Assembly (NCBI RefSeq): GCF_000300515.1
Contig: NZ_AMSI01000004.1
Span: 186,001-250,000, forward strand
Source of the DNA: Nitratireductor indicus C115
GTDB lineage: Bacteria; Pseudomonadota; Alphaproteobacteria; Rhizobiales; Rhizobiaceae
DNA: 64,000 bases
Reading direction: 5' to 3'
The translations under genes were made by a program, and so were the position numbers. How positions within the stretch are numbered: the first letter of the stretch is position 1; each line of letters starts with the position of its first letter. The notes beneath the pieces are model-generated. The model did no database searches and was not told the origin of the DNA. It saw only the letters and a list, made by a program, of their open reading frames with translations. Shown piece by piece: positions 1 to 8,280 of the stretch.

Positions 1-287
1 AGCCAATAGGCAAGCGGATAGCCGAGAAGCAACGAGAAGAAGGCGGTCAAACCCGCGATCCGGAACGTGATGATTAGGATACGCCAGTACACCTCCGTGT
101 GGAGGAGGCGCGAATAGTGCTCCGCAGTCAGATTGCCGGTGTCCCCCTGAACGCTCAGGAAAAGAAGCCGGCCCACGGGAATGAGGAAGAAGACGATCAG
201 GAACGCTATCGCGGGCGCGGCGAGCCACAATGCGTTGGCGCGCAGACGGAGGTTTCGTGGCGAGGCGGAAAGGCTGGCGGCAGTCAT
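1..287 (-). CDS. ABC transporter permease, PotB-like (N-terminal part, runs off the window)
   Basis: Only the first 95 codons are present; the rest lies beyond position 1. The N-terminus has a short cytosolic tail, then a long hydrophobic segment (ALWLAAPAIAFLIVFFLIPV) typical of the first helix of PotB/CysT-type inner-membrane permeases. A second hydrophobic stretch begins near residue 75. The ATG overlaps the TGA of the upstream ATPase gene (ATGA at 284-287), so the two are translationally coupled. With the ATPase and the Tat-exported binding protein it should form a polyamine/iron-type importer. Substrate cannot be read from this fragment. Confidence 0.85.
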   Translation of the reverse strand, partial: MTAASLSASPRNLRLRANALWLAAPAIAFLIVFFLIPVGRLLFLSVQGDTGNLTAEHYSRLLHTEVYWRILIITFRIAGLTAFFSLLLGYPLAYW

Positions 288-1372
288 GAAACAACCACCG
301 CAACATCGATGGGCCAGTGATAGGTGAGGGAATCGCCGAGCGCCGGTAGCGTTGCTGCCGGATCATGGCGCACCGACAGGGTTTCACCGTCTTGCAAAGT
401 CAGTACCAGACGCGTGTCAGAGCCGACATAAATGATTTCCGTGACCGTTCCGGTGATGTCGTTCTCGCCAGCTCCCGCCGGGCCGGGACGCAATTGCTCG
501 GGCCGCAGAACGAGCCCGGCCTTGCCATTGACAAGCGGTCCGCAATTCTCCTGCCGCGCCTCGAAGCTGCCATTGGAATTGGCCACCACGATACGGCCGT
601 CGCCGGCATCGGAAACCTTGCCGACGAACAGGTTCGAAAGCCCGATGAAACGGGCGGAGAAAATGCTCTTCGGACGCGAATAGATTTCGCGCGGCGTGCC
701 GATCTGCTCGACGCGTGCATGGTTCATCAGGCAGATGCGATCTGAAAGGACCAGCGCTTCCTCCTGATCGTGAGTCACATAGATGACGGTGGTGCCGAAT
801 TCCCGATGCAGCCGCTTGATCTCGAATTGCATATGCTCGCGAAGGTTCTTGTCGAGGGCGCCCAGCGGCTCATCCATGAGAACGACCTGCGGGCGATAGA
901 CGAAGCAACGGGCCAGCGCGACGCGTTGCTGCTGACCGCCGGAAAGTTCACGCGGGAAGCGATCCCCGTATTGTTCAAGCTGCACCTTCGCCAAGGTCTC
1001 GCGGACGCGTTCGCGGACCTCGCTCGCCGGCGTTCCACGCATCTTCAACGGAAAGGCTATGTTCTCCCCGACTGTCATGTGGGGAAAGAGAGCGTAGTGC
1101 TGGAACACCAGTCCCATGTCGCGCCGATGTACGGGCGTTGCCGTCTCGTCGCGGCCGTCCACATGCAGGGTTCCCGTGGTCGGTTCGGTCAAACCCGAAA
1201 TCATCTGCAACAGCGTCGTCTTGCCTGACCCCGAGGGTCCAAGCAGCGTCACGAATTCCCCCGCATCCACCGTAAGGTCGGTCGGCTCCAGCGCGACAAC
1301 CTCACCATAGCGCTTGCCAAGTCCGCTGATCTTCAGCTTCGGCTGCACATTTGTCGTGTCCACATTCACCAT
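284..1372 (-). CDS. ABC transporter ATP-binding protein, PotA-like
   Basis: 362-residue ATPase that would energise import by the neighbouring permease and binding protein. Walker A GPSGSGKTT lies near residue 45, the LSGGQQQR signature near 143 and Walker B VVLMDEP just after, followed by the H-loop VTHDQEEA. The C-terminal ~120 residues form a TOBE-like regulatory domain (VLRPEQLRPG), as in the PotA/MalK/CysA group, and the total length fits that group. The start is ATG at 1372, preceded by AGGA. The gene follows the binding-protein gene after a 95-bp spacer holding a strong hairpin, which usually lowers ATPase expression relative to binding protein. PotA-like grouping is firm; substrate is unknown. 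Confidence 0.93.
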   Translation of the reverse strand: MVNVDTTNVQPKLKISGLGKRYGEVVALEPTDLTVDAGEFVTLLGPSGSGKTTLLQMISGLTEPTTGTLHVDGRDETATPVHRRDMGLVFQHYALFPHMTVGENIAFPLKMRGTPASEVRERVRETLAKVQLEQYGDRFPRELSGGQQQRVALARCFVYRPQVVLMDEPLGALDKNLREHMQFEIKRLHREFGTTVIYVTHDQEEALVLSDRICLMNHARVEQIGTPREIYSRPKSIFSARFIGLSNLFVGKVSDAGDGRIVVANSNGSFEARQENCGPLVNGKAGLVLRPEQLRPGPAGAGENDITGTVTEIIYVGSDTRLVLTLQDGETLSVRHDPAATLPALGDSLTYHWPIDVAVVVS

Positions 1373-1396
1373 CGTTCATCCTGAATAGGTCAAGGC

Positions 1397-1418
1397 GCAC
1401 GCCCGGGCTCGGGCGTGC
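1397..1418 (-). terminator. Intercistronic hairpin between binding-protein and ATPase genes
   Basis: Perfect 9-bp inverted repeat GCACGCCCG / CGGGCGTGC around a GGCT loop. There is no T-run after it, so it is more likely an RNA-stabilising or attenuating hairpin that sets a high binding-protein to ATPase ratio than a full terminator. Confidence 0.55.
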
Positions 1419-1467
1419 CCATGCGCGACCGGCGCAATGCTTGCCGGCCGCTCACCAGAAGCAGATG

Positions 1468-2529
1468 CTAGATCAGAAGCCAGGCGTTGAAACGCTCGGT
1501 CACATCCGCACGGTTCTCGCTCCACCAGTCCTCGCTCGCCAGCCGCATCTGCGAGATGTTCGCGGGCGCGGTCGGCAGAACCTTGGCGCGTTCCGCATCG
1601 ATGCTGTCATAGGCTTTCTGGTTCGTGGGCCCATATGCGAGCTCGCTCGTATAGAGCGCCTGCTGTTCAGGCCGCGTGCAGAACTTGACGAATTCGCGCG
1701 CGGCGTCGGCCTTCGGATTCCCCTTGGGAATGCCCCAGCCCTCAACCGAATAGAGCCCCTGGTTCCAGACCAGTTCGGCCGGCGCTCCGCCATCAATGGC
1801 CGCCTGAAGGCGCGCGTTCCAACCGGAAATCAAGTCCACTTCGCCGCTTTGGAGCAGCTGCGTCGATTGCGCGCCACCTGTCCACCACACGTCGACATGC
1901 GGCTTGATCTTGTCGAGGCTGGCAAAAGCCCGATCCAGATCGAGGGGGTACAACTCTTCAAGCGGCACACCGTCGGCCAGAAGTGCCTGCTCCAGCGTGT
2001 CGATGGGGTTCTTGCGCAGGGAACGGCGCCCCGGGAAAGATTCGACATTCCAGAAATCCGTCCAGGACTTCGGCCCATTGTCCTTCAGCTTGTCCGTGCG
2101 GTAGGCAAAAATCGTCGAATAGACGTCCGTGCCCACGAAATTGGAGAACAGCGCTTCCTTCATCATGCCCGGAGCATCCGCAGCCTCCACGCCGGTCGGC
2201 TCCAGCAGATCCTGTTTTTCCAGGATCATCCGTGCCGAGAGCGTGAGGGTGCACACATCCCAGATGAAGGTTCCCGTCTCGACGATCGATTTGAACTGCG
2301 CCGTCGGCTCGGCCTCGCGGGCCACATTGGCAATCGTCATGCCGGTTTCCTTTTCGAAAGGCGCATAGAACGCCTTGCGGAAAGCCGGGCTGAACGGACC
2401 GCCCGGGTCGGCCACCGTAAGAGTGGTCGACCCGTAGGCCGGGCGCAGGATCGCCGGTGCGGCCAGTGCCGCGCCTGCTCCCAGAAGCACGGTACGGCGG
2501 GTCAAAGAGATGTTGTTATACTTGTTCAT
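1468..2529 (-). CDS. Extracellular solute-binding protein, PotD/spermidine-putrescine type, Tat-exported
   Basis: 353-residue periplasmic receptor for the PotABC-like importer. The N-terminus MNKYNNISLTRRTVLLGAG carries a twin-arginine motif (TRRTVLL), a hydrophobic stretch and an AYG-type cleavage site near residue 33, so it is probably exported folded by Tat. The mature part has the features of family 1/PotD binding proteins, such as WDVCTLT, SWTDFWNV and a GWGIPKGNPK segment near the hinge. It lies 41 bp downstream of the crotonase gene in the same orientation, so the crotonase is likely the first gene of this transporter operon. The ligand is probably a carboxylate or amine, but no residue pattern decides this. 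Confidence 0.92.
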   Translation of the reverse strand: MNKYNNISLTRRTVLLGAGAALAAPAILRPAYGSTTLTVADPGGPFSPAFRKAFYAPFEKETGMTIANVAREAEPTAQFKSIVETGTFIWDVCTLTLSARMILEKQDLLEPTGVEAADAPGMMKEALFSNFVGTDVYSTIFAYRTDKLKDNGPKSWTDFWNVESFPGRRSLRKNPIDTLEQALLADGVPLEELYPLDLDRAFASLDKIKPHVDVWWTGGAQSTQLLQSGEVDLISGWNARLQAAIDGGAPAELVWNQGLYSVEGWGIPKGNPKADAAREFVKFCTRPEQQALYTSELAYGPTNQKAYDSIDAERAKVLPTAPANISQMRLASEDWWSENRADVTERFNAWLLI

Positions 2530-2570
2530 TTCGTTCCCCTTTTTTCTCCAGTTAAGCAGGTTTTTGCGCT

Positions 2571-3332
2571 TCAGGCCCTGCGTTTTGCGAGAAACGCCTC
2601 CATCATGCGGGCGGGCTCTCCCGTGGCATAGGCTTCGCGCTGGATGCGAATGCCCGCACTCAACGCATCCTGCAGGCCCGCTTCCGTCATCTCGCGGAAC
2701 CGCTGACGATCAAGCCGCATCGCCACGGGCGGTTTCGATGCCAGTTCCAAGGCAAGCTTCGTGGCTTCTTCGGCCACCTTGTCCTGCGGAACCAGCCGGT
2801 TGATGAGACCGATCCGCTCGGCTTCGTCCGCATTCATCAGGCGGCCGGTCAGCGTCAGGTCGATCGTACGCGCCATGCCCAGCATTTCCCGCATGATCCA
2901 CGGGCCGGTCGTGCTGGGAATTCCGGAGTTGATCTCCGGCTGCCCCATGCGCACGCCGGCGTGCCCTATCCGCAGATCGCAAAGCAGGGCGACCTGGAAC
3001 GCCGAACCCGCCGCGACACCGTTCAATGCCGCAATGATCGGCTTTGAAAGCGTGCGGAAGCGGACATAGAGCTTCTCCCATTCGCCGATCCAGACCTCCG
3101 CGCGATCCGCATCAAACGTCTTCGTCTCGTTCAGGTCCTGCCCGGCGCCAAACGCACGGTCTCCCGCTCCGGTCAGGATGACCGCACGGACCGCGTCATT
3201 GTCTTCGGCTTCCGTCAACGCATCGATCAGCTCTTCCCGCATGGCCGCGTTCCAGGCGTTCAGAACCTGCGGACGATTCAGCGTGATTTTGAAGACGGGA
3301 CCCTCGACCTCGGTGAGGATGAATTCGCGCAT
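2571..3332 (-). CDS. Enoyl-CoA hydratase/isomerase family protein (crotonase fold), one catalytic Glu replaced
   Basis: 253-residue crotonase. The oxyanion-hole segment reads AGDRAFGAGQDL and the second segment NGVAAGSAFQVALLCDLR. Counting from the retained Glu in MGQPEINSG (Glu164 of rat hydratase) places a Gln where Glu144 normally sits (AFQVAL). This is therefore probably not a simple hydratase; an isomerase, lyase or hydrolase of the superfamily is possible. The start at ATG 3332 is chosen because GGGAG lies 6-10 nt upstream; an in-frame ATG 27 nt earlier would overlap the operator-like element. It is the first gene of the minus-strand transporter operon and divergent from the IclR gene. 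Confidence 0.88.
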   Translation of the reverse strand: MREFILTEVEGPVFKITLNRPQVLNAWNAAMREELIDALTEAEDNDAVRAVILTGAGDRAFGAGQDLNETKTFDADRAEVWIGEWEKLYVRFRTLSKPIIAALNGVAAGSAFQVALLCDLRIGHAGVRMGQPEINSGIPSTTGPWIMREMLGMARTIDLTLTGRLMNADEAERIGLINRLVPQDKVAEEATKLALELASKPPVAMRLDRQRFREMTEAGLQDALSAGIRIQREAYATGEPARMMEAFLAKRRA

Positions 3333-3354
3333 TCGCTGCTCCCAACTATTTCTA

Positions 3355-3369
3355 TGCAATAATTATTAT
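3355..3369. promoter_or_regulatory. Candidate IclR operator, copy 1 (upstream of crotonase/transporter operon)
   Basis: The 15-mer TGCAATAATTATTAT contains the 10-bp palindrome AATAATTATT. Its exact reverse complement recurs at 4330-4344 in front of the dehydrogenase operon. Both copies have the same orientation relative to their downstream gene, and both flank the IclR gene at 3501-4280. Confidence 0.6.
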
Positions 3370-3500
3370 TGTATTTTGAATGGAATGTTTTCATTCTGTC
3401 AAGCTCGCTTCCCGTTTTTTGCCGAATGGGCTAGAGGGCCTATTCGGCATCCGCACCGCGTCCGGTCGAAATTCGACGTCTGGCAAGAGGACCCACCCTG

Positions 3501-4280
3501 GTGACAAGCAGAGAAAAACCATCGAAGACCGACCCGCTGATGGTGCGTTCCGTCGAGAAGGCCTTCCGCGTTCTCTCCGCATTCAACGCGGAGCGTTCCA
3601 CCATGAACCTGTCGCAGATCGCGGCAGAGACCGACCTGGACATGAGCGCGGCGCAACGCTTCACACACACGCTCGTGAAACTGGGATATCTGAACAAGAA
3701 CCCGACAACGCGGCAGTTCGAGCTCAGCGTGAGAACGCTTGATCTCGGCTATCACTTCACGCGCGCCAACCGGCTGATGGAAAGAGCGCTGCCTTATCTG
3801 CAGCACCTGAGCAAGGAAACCGAGGAAACGGTGAACTTGACGATACCGGACGGCACTGAGGTGGTTTTCGTCTCACGCTTCCTCAGCCGGCACGTGCTCA
3901 ACACCGATGTCATCGTGGGGACCAGGCTTCCTGCCTACTGCACGGCACCCGGGCTTGCCATCCTCTCACGACTGCCCGCCGGGGAAGCAGCAGCCATCAT
4001 CGAGGCTTCGGACCTGCGCCCCTTTACGCCACACACGGTCTGGGACAAGACGCAGATCGAGGCACGAATCGTAGAGGCCGGCCAATCCGGCTTTGCCGTC
4101 GCATGCGAGGAAATCTATCATGGCGACGGCTCCGTTGCCGCAGCCATCCTCGATACGGTCGGCCACCCGATTGCCGCGATCAACATAGCGACATCGCTGG
4201 CGCGCTACACCCGCTCCGAACTCGTCGAGCGTTTCGCCCCGCTCGTCGTTGCCGCCGCCAGGTCCATCTCGAAGCTGTGA
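3501..4280 (+). CDS. IclR-family transcriptional regulator
   Basis: 259-residue regulator. An N-terminal winged helix-turn-helix (LSQIAAETDLDMSAAQRFTH, residues ~33-52) is followed by the IclR effector domain, including the GTRLPAYCTAPGLAILS segment that contributes to the ligand pocket. GTG at 3501 is the chosen start, with GAGG about 10 nt upstream; an ATG 13 codons later is possible. It stands between the divergent crotonase/transporter operon and the co-oriented dehydrogenase operon, and identical 15-bp elements precede both. It most likely controls both in response to the imported compound or a CoA derivative. Confidence 0.93.
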   Translation: MTSREKPSKTDPLMVRSVEKAFRVLSAFNAERSTMNLSQIAAETDLDMSAAQRFTHTLVKLGYLNKNPTTRQFELSVRTLDLGYHFTRANRLMERALPYLQHLSKETEETVNLTIPDGTEVVFVSRFLSRHVLNTDVIVGTRLPAYCTAPGLAILSRLPAGEAAAIIEASDLRPFTPHTVWDKTQIEARIVEAGQSGFAVACEEIYHGDGSVAAAILDTVGHPIAAINIATSLARYTRSELVERFAPLVVAAARSISKL

Positions 4281-4329
4281 ACGCGCTCTATTGACAATCC
4301 GTCGATTGCATTCAATCATTTTCATAACG

Positions 4330-4344
4330 ATAATAATTATTGCA
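4330..4344. promoter_or_regulatory. Candidate IclR operator, copy 2 (upstream of dehydrogenase operon)
   Basis: ATAATAATTATTGCA, the exact reverse complement of the element at 3355-3369, ending 11 bp before the ATG at 4356. This position would block transcription or initiation of the downstream operon. The region is strikingly AT-rich against the local background. Confidence 0.6.
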
Positions 4345-4355
4345 ATACGATAGAT

Positions 4356-4715
4356 ATGTCTTCCAGCGACCGAGCTGCGGCCAGTGACGTTCAAAGTGAC
4401 GCTCAATTCGTAGCGGTGGGGCGCCGCAAGGGTGCAGCCATACGGTTTCGCATCGACGGACACGCCATATCGGCCCATTCGGGAGAAAGCGTTCTGTCTG
4501 CCGCGCTCCAGAGCCGTCACATATTGCGCCGTTCGGAATTCACTGGGGAGCCGCGTGCCGGCTTCTGCCTGATGAGCGCCTGTCAGGATTGCTGGATGTG
4601 GAGCGCCGAAGGGAAACGCCTGAGAGCGTGTTCGACACCGATCACTTCCGGTCTCGATCTCTACACCTCGCCGCCGACGCACCTGAAAGGAGGCAAGCCT
4701 TGCGCCAAATCCTGA
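4356..4715 (+). CDS. (2Fe-2S)-binding small subunit, HcnA / opine oxidase C-like
   Basis: 119-residue protein with a plant-type ferredoxin fold, homologous in layout to HcnA and the N-terminal part of sarcosine oxidase alpha. It has a G-x-x-I-SAHSGESVLSAAL segment and clustered cysteines: FCLMSACQDCWMW supplies three and RACSTP a fourth, so a 2Fe-2S centre is plausible. It would pass electrons between the two flavoprotein subunits encoded next. No convincing Shine-Dalgarno precedes the ATG at 4356, which lies directly behind the operator-like element. The 3' end overlaps the next gene by 16 bp. Confidence 0.88.
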   Translation: MSSSDRAAASDVQSDAQFVAVGRRKGAAIRFRIDGHAISAHSGESVLSAALQSRHILRRSEFTGEPRAGFCLMSACQDCWMWSAEGKRLRACSTPITSGLDLYTSPPTHLKGGKPCAKS

Positions 4716-6067
4716 TCATAGGCGCGGGGCCGGCCGGGATGAGCGCCGCCATGGCATTGGCGGAAGCCGGCATTCGACCAATCGTGATCGATGAGAACAC
4801 TCTGGCTGGCGGGCAGGGATTTCGGCAAACCAACCCCGACATCGATCTCGATGCCGATGCGATCTACGGACGCGAATACGGCAGATACCGAGATCTTCAT
4901 TCCAGGTTTCGCAGCTGCCTCGACAAGATCGACCATCGTTCTTCAACGCTCGTCTGGGCCATTCACGACCGAAAGGCGCACACGTTCAACGACAAAGGCT
5001 TCTCCGAAATCGCCTTTGACGGGCTTATCCTTGCTCCCGGCGCCACCGACAGGTTGATGCCCCTCCCCGGCTGGACACTTCCCGGCGTCTTCTCGCTTGG
5101 CGCCGCTCAGGTCGCGCTCAAGGACCAGGGCTGCTTTATCGGTCGCCGGATCGTGTTTGCCGGCAGTTCGCCTCTGCTCCTTCTGGCCGCCCTGCAATAC
5201 CACAAACTTGGCGCACGGCAGCTTTGTGTGCTCGATACCACCCCTTTGCATCACAAGCTCCGCGCCGCGCCGGGGCTTCTCAATTCCGGCCGGACTTTCC
5301 TGCAGGGCCTGTCCTATCTGTGGGCTTTGAAGAAACGCGGCGTGCCCATCCACAATGGTGTCGAGCTACGGGAAATCGAAGGGCAGGACCGGGTGACGGC
5401 AATCCGCTTTTGCGATGCGTCGGGCACCGAACACCGTCTGACCTGCGATGCCGTTGCGCTCGGATATGGGCTGCGCGCCGAAACGCAGCTGGCCGAACTT
5501 GCCGGTGCCGATTTCCGGTTCGACCACCGCCTTCGGCAGTGGCTGCCAAGGGTCGACGAAAACGGTCGCGCCGGTGACTGCCTGTATATCGCCGGCGACG
5601 GCGCTGCGACCGGTGGCGCGTACGCCGCCATCGCCAGCGGCACCCTTGCCGCCACGGCATTGCTGGGCGAACTCGGCATGTCGCAGGCGGGCAAGAACGG
5701 AGCGCACCTTCAAACTCAGGTCGGCAAACTGCGCAGGTTCCAGCATCATCTAGCAACGGCTTTCCGCTGGCCCCATGAAACCGCACAGACCCTGCCCGGC
5801 CATACAATCGTCTGCCGTTGCGAGAACGTAACAGCGGACGACATCCGCACAGCGGCCACACAGGCGTTTGGTCCCGTCGAACTCAACCGCATGAAAGCCA
5901 TAACGCGCTGCGGCATGGGCCGTTGCCAGGGGCGCTTCTGCAGCGCGGCGCTTGCGGAAATCACCGCCGCGGCCTGCGGCAAGCCAATCGACGCCGTGGG
6001 CCGGTTGCGCGCTCAGGCGCCGGTGAAGCCGGTGCCGATATCCACCACGGAAACCGCTCTCCGATGA
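4700..6067 (+). CDS. FAD/NAD(P)-dependent oxidoreductase with BFD-like 2Fe-2S domain, HcnB / opine oxidase A-like
   Basis: 455-residue flavoprotein. The dinucleotide fold ILIIGAGPAGMSAAM opens the protein and a second NAD(P)/FAD region follows near residue 155. The C-terminus carries a BFD-like 2Fe-2S domain with cysteines in IVCRCENV and TRCGMGRCQGRFC. This arrangement is that of HcnB, opine oxidase A and D-hydroxyproline dehydrogenase alpha-type subunits. The start is placed at TTG 4700, in frame and directly behind AAAGGAGG; the longer in-frame reading from 4589 overlaps the previous gene by over 100 bp and lacks family similarity. It is translationally coupled to both neighbours. Confidence 0.9.
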   Translation: MRQILIIGAGPAGMSAAMALAEAGIRPIVIDENTLAGGQGFRQTNPDIDLDADAIYGREYGRYRDLHSRFRSCLDKIDHRSSTLVWAIHDRKAHTFNDKGFSEIAFDGLILAPGATDRLMPLPGWTLPGVFSLGAAQVALKDQGCFIGRRIVFAGSSPLLLLAALQYHKLGARQLCVLDTTPLHHKLRAAPGLLNSGRTFLQGLSYLWALKKRGVPIHNGVELREIEGQDRVTAIRFCDASGTEHRLTCDAVALGYGLRAETQLAELAGADFRFDHRLRQWLPRVDENGRAGDCLYIAGDGAATGGAYAAIASGTLAATALLGELGMSQAGKNGAHLQTQVGKLRRFQHHLATAFRWPHETAQTLPGHTIVCRCENVTADDIRTAATQAFGPVELNRMKAITRCGMGRCQGRFCSAALAEITAAACGKPIDAVGRLRAQAPVKPVPISTTETALR

Positions 6068-7239
6068 CGCAGGAAACAGAGACGATCATCATTGGCGGCG
6101 GTCTGATCGGTGCGTTCACCGCTTATTTCCTTGCCCGTGAGGGGCACCCGGTCACAGTACTTGAGAAGGGTTTCGTGGGGGCACAATCCAGCGGCGCAAA
6201 TTTCGGCAATCTGCGCCTTCAAGGCCGCGATCCGCGCCAATATCCACTCTCCCTCAGGGCGCAGGCCATCTGGGAGGCATTCGAGACGATCGCCGGGGAG
6301 AGCTTCGAATATGATCGCACCGGTCATCTCTACATCGCCCGGAACGAAAAGGAACTCGCCAAGCTCGAGCACCACGCCGAGATTGCACGGCAACACGGCC
6401 TCGACATCGAGATGCTGGCAACGGCAGCCTTGACACAACGCTTTCCCTATCTGGCCACCGACACGCTCGCCGCCACCTTCTGCGGCCGCGACGCGACCGC
6501 CAATCCGCGGCTCGCCACGCCGGTCGTCATGCGCGCGGCGCTTCGGCTCGGCGCAAGGATCGTCGAGCATTGCGAAGCGCTTTCAACCGTGTACACCGGC
6601 TCGCGCTTCGAGGTGGAAACCGCGCAAGGACGGTTCATGTCGAAGACTCTGGTCAACGCGGCGGGTGCCTGGGGCGGTGCTATCGCAGCGCATTTCGGCG
6701 AGCCGGTGCCCGTGTTTTCCGCAGGACCGCCACAATTCGTGACCGAGCCATTTCCGCATGTGATCCGGCCTTCCATGCAGATGGTGAACGGCAGCGTGAT
6801 CTTCCGCCAGATACCGAGGGGCAATGTCATTGTTGCAGGCTATCCGCGCACGGCCAGCGAGGCGGATGGCAATCGCACATTCGTTCCCCCCGGCAAAACG
6901 CTCGCCGGAATGGAAGCGCTCGGTGCCATCGTTCCTCTCCTGCGGGATGCGCATGTCATCCGCGTCTGGTCGGGCGTCGAGGGTTATCTGCCCGACATGC
7001 GCCCGGTCATCGGGCCAAGCCGGACCCAAGACGGGCTCTTTCACGCCTTTGCCTGCTGCGGCCACGGATTTCAAATCGCTCCGGGAATAGGCGCCGTGCT
7101 TGGCGAACTGATCCGCACGGGACAAACGAATACGCCGATTGACGCCTACGATATCGCGCGCTTCAGGGACCAGGTGCCCGACAGCGAGAAATTCATCCAG
7201 GAATTCGACAATCGGGCAATCATCCCTGCCGCCAGATAA
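6064..7239 (+). CDS. FAD-dependent oxidoreductase (DAO family), HcnC / opine oxidase B-like
   Basis: 391-residue DAO-family flavoenzyme with the N-terminal FAD motif IIIGGGLIGAFTAYFLA and the C-terminal CCGHGFQIAPGIG segment typical of D-amino-acid dehydrogenase/glycine oxidase relatives. It should hold the substrate-oxidising site, acting on an amino or imino acid C-N bond, with electrons passing to the HcnA/HcnB-like subunits. ATG at 6064 overlaps the preceding TGA (ATGA). The three genes form one operon at 4356-7239. The substrate is not evident; opine, D-hydroxyproline and glycine-type substrates are all known for this architecture. Confidence 0.9.
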   Translation: MTQETETIIIGGGLIGAFTAYFLAREGHPVTVLEKGFVGAQSSGANFGNLRLQGRDPRQYPLSLRAQAIWEAFETIAGESFEYDRTGHLYIARNEKELAKLEHHAEIARQHGLDIEMLATAALTQRFPYLATDTLAATFCGRDATANPRLATPVVMRAALRLGARIVEHCEALSTVYTGSRFEVETAQGRFMSKTLVNAAGAWGGAIAAHFGEPVPVFSAGPPQFVTEPFPHVIRPSMQMVNGSVIFRQIPRGNVIVAGYPRTASEADGNRTFVPPGKTLAGMEALGAIVPLLRDAHVIRVWSGVEGYLPDMRPVIGPSRTQDGLFHAFACCGHGFQIAPGIGAVLGELIRTGQTNTPIDAYDIARFRDQVPDSEKFIQEFDNRAIIPAAR

Positions 7240-7263
7240 ATGAGCATGGCTATCCTGGCGGCT

Positions 7264-8193
7264 TCAGGCCTTGGCGATCCTGGTGCGAAATCGCTCCGTG
7301 CCCCGCTCTATATGATCCAGCAGATCAGCGGCGGCCCAGTGCCGCTCCAGCGGATCGTAATCCACCACCCGGGAATGAGCGCTCGCGAAGGTTCCAAGCC
7401 GCAAATGCCAGAGCTTGGCGAGCTTGGGATACCCCATTCCTTCCGCCATGCCGGAAAGAGCCAGAAAGACCGCGAGATCCCGCATCAGCTCCGTGTCCTC
7501 GTCCCTGTGATCGTACATCCAGGCATAGAGGTCGGGATGGAAATTGCCGAACACGCCGCCGAACCCGCGCGAGCCCGCACGCATGGCGGCAAGCGCAATC
7601 GCCGCATTGGCGTTGACGATGGCAAAGGGCGTGCCGGCCGTCATCGCGGCCCTGCGGGCTACCGTCGGCAGATCGCAACTGACATCCTTCAAGACGGCGA
7701 AGCGGCCAGTGTCCATGCACAGTTTCAGCTCATCGTCGCTGAGCAGGCGGCGATAAGGTGCGGGGCATTCATAGAGCCCGAGCGGCAAATCGGCGGGCAG
7801 AGCCTTCATGATCGCTTCGAGCGCATGCCGGAACGCCTCGGAACCTGCATTTTTCGGGTCCAGCCTGTTGGTCACCAGAACCAGCGCATCGACGCCGGTT
7901 TCGGCCATGGCCTTCAATTCGACCAGCTGATCCTCCAGCGCCTCTGAGATGTGCCCTGAAGCAATGACGGGCAACCGCCCCCGCGCGAACTCCAGCGTAT
8001 GGCGCGCCAGGAGAACGCGCTCTTCAAGGCTCAGCCTCTGCATTTCGCTCGACTGGCACGCGGCGAACAATGTCTGCGCGCCGCCTTCGACATACCAGTC
8101 CGTCAGTCGCGCAAGCCCATCCTCGTCGATGCGGTCCGCCGGTGTGAATGGCGTGAGCATCACCGGCACGAGACCGTCAATCCTGATCTTCAT
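7264..8193 (-). CDS. Dihydrodipicolinate synthase/N-acetylneuraminate lyase (DapA) family protein
   Basis: 309-residue TIM-barrel class I aldolase. The Schiff-base lysine is in FAVLKDVS (near residue 170) and the conserved tyrosine in LGLYECPAPY. The usual GTTGE carboxylate-binding loop is replaced by ACQSSEMQ, which argues against lysine biosynthesis and for a catabolic aldolase or dehydratase acting on a 2-oxo acid. The start at ATG 8193 (MKIRIDGLVPVML) fits the family; MKPADG 24 nt upstream is an alternative. It is divergent from the VCBS-protein gene, and the shared promoter region contains the 17-bp palindrome also found before the IclR gene at 16340-17176. Confidence 0.9.
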   Translation of the reverse strand: MKIRIDGLVPVMLTPFTPADRIDEDGLARLTDWYVEGGAQTLFAACQSSEMQRLSLEERVLLARHTLEFARGRLPVIASGHISEALEDQLVELKAMAETGVDALVLVTNRLDPKNAGSEAFRHALEAIMKALPADLPLGLYECPAPYRRLLSDDELKLCMDTGRFAVLKDVSCDLPTVARRAAMTAGTPFAIVNANAAIALAAMRAGSRGFGGVFGNFHPDLYAWMYDHRDEDTELMRDLAVFLALSGMAEGMGYPKLAKLWHLRLGTFASAHSRVVDYDPLERHWAAADLLDHIERGTERFRTRIAKA

Positions 8194-8245
8194 TTCGCGT
8201 CCATCTGCAGGTTTCATTTGCCACGCTATATGATACGAGATGAAA

Positions 8246-8262
8246 TTGGAATAGGATTCCAA
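8246..8262. promoter_or_regulatory. 17-bp palindromic operator, copy 1 (DapA/VCBS divergent promoter)
   Basis: TTGGAATAGGATTCCAA, perfect 7-bp arms around AGG. An identical 17-mer lies at 17223-17239 in front of the IclR gene. Here it ends 4 bp before the Shine-Dalgarno GGAGGAG of the VCBS gene and 53 bp from the DapA-family start. IclR-type binding sites of the TGGAAAT-N-ATTTCCA kind are similar in size and sequence. Confidence 0.75.
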
Positions 8263-8280
8263 AAACGGAGGAGAAGCATT

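Noticed and set aside
1351-2631. Long open frame (426 codons) on the plus strand
   Set aside because: It lies antisense to the clear binding-protein gene; its translation is rich in Arg/His/Gln, shows no domain and follows the codon mirror effect of high GC.
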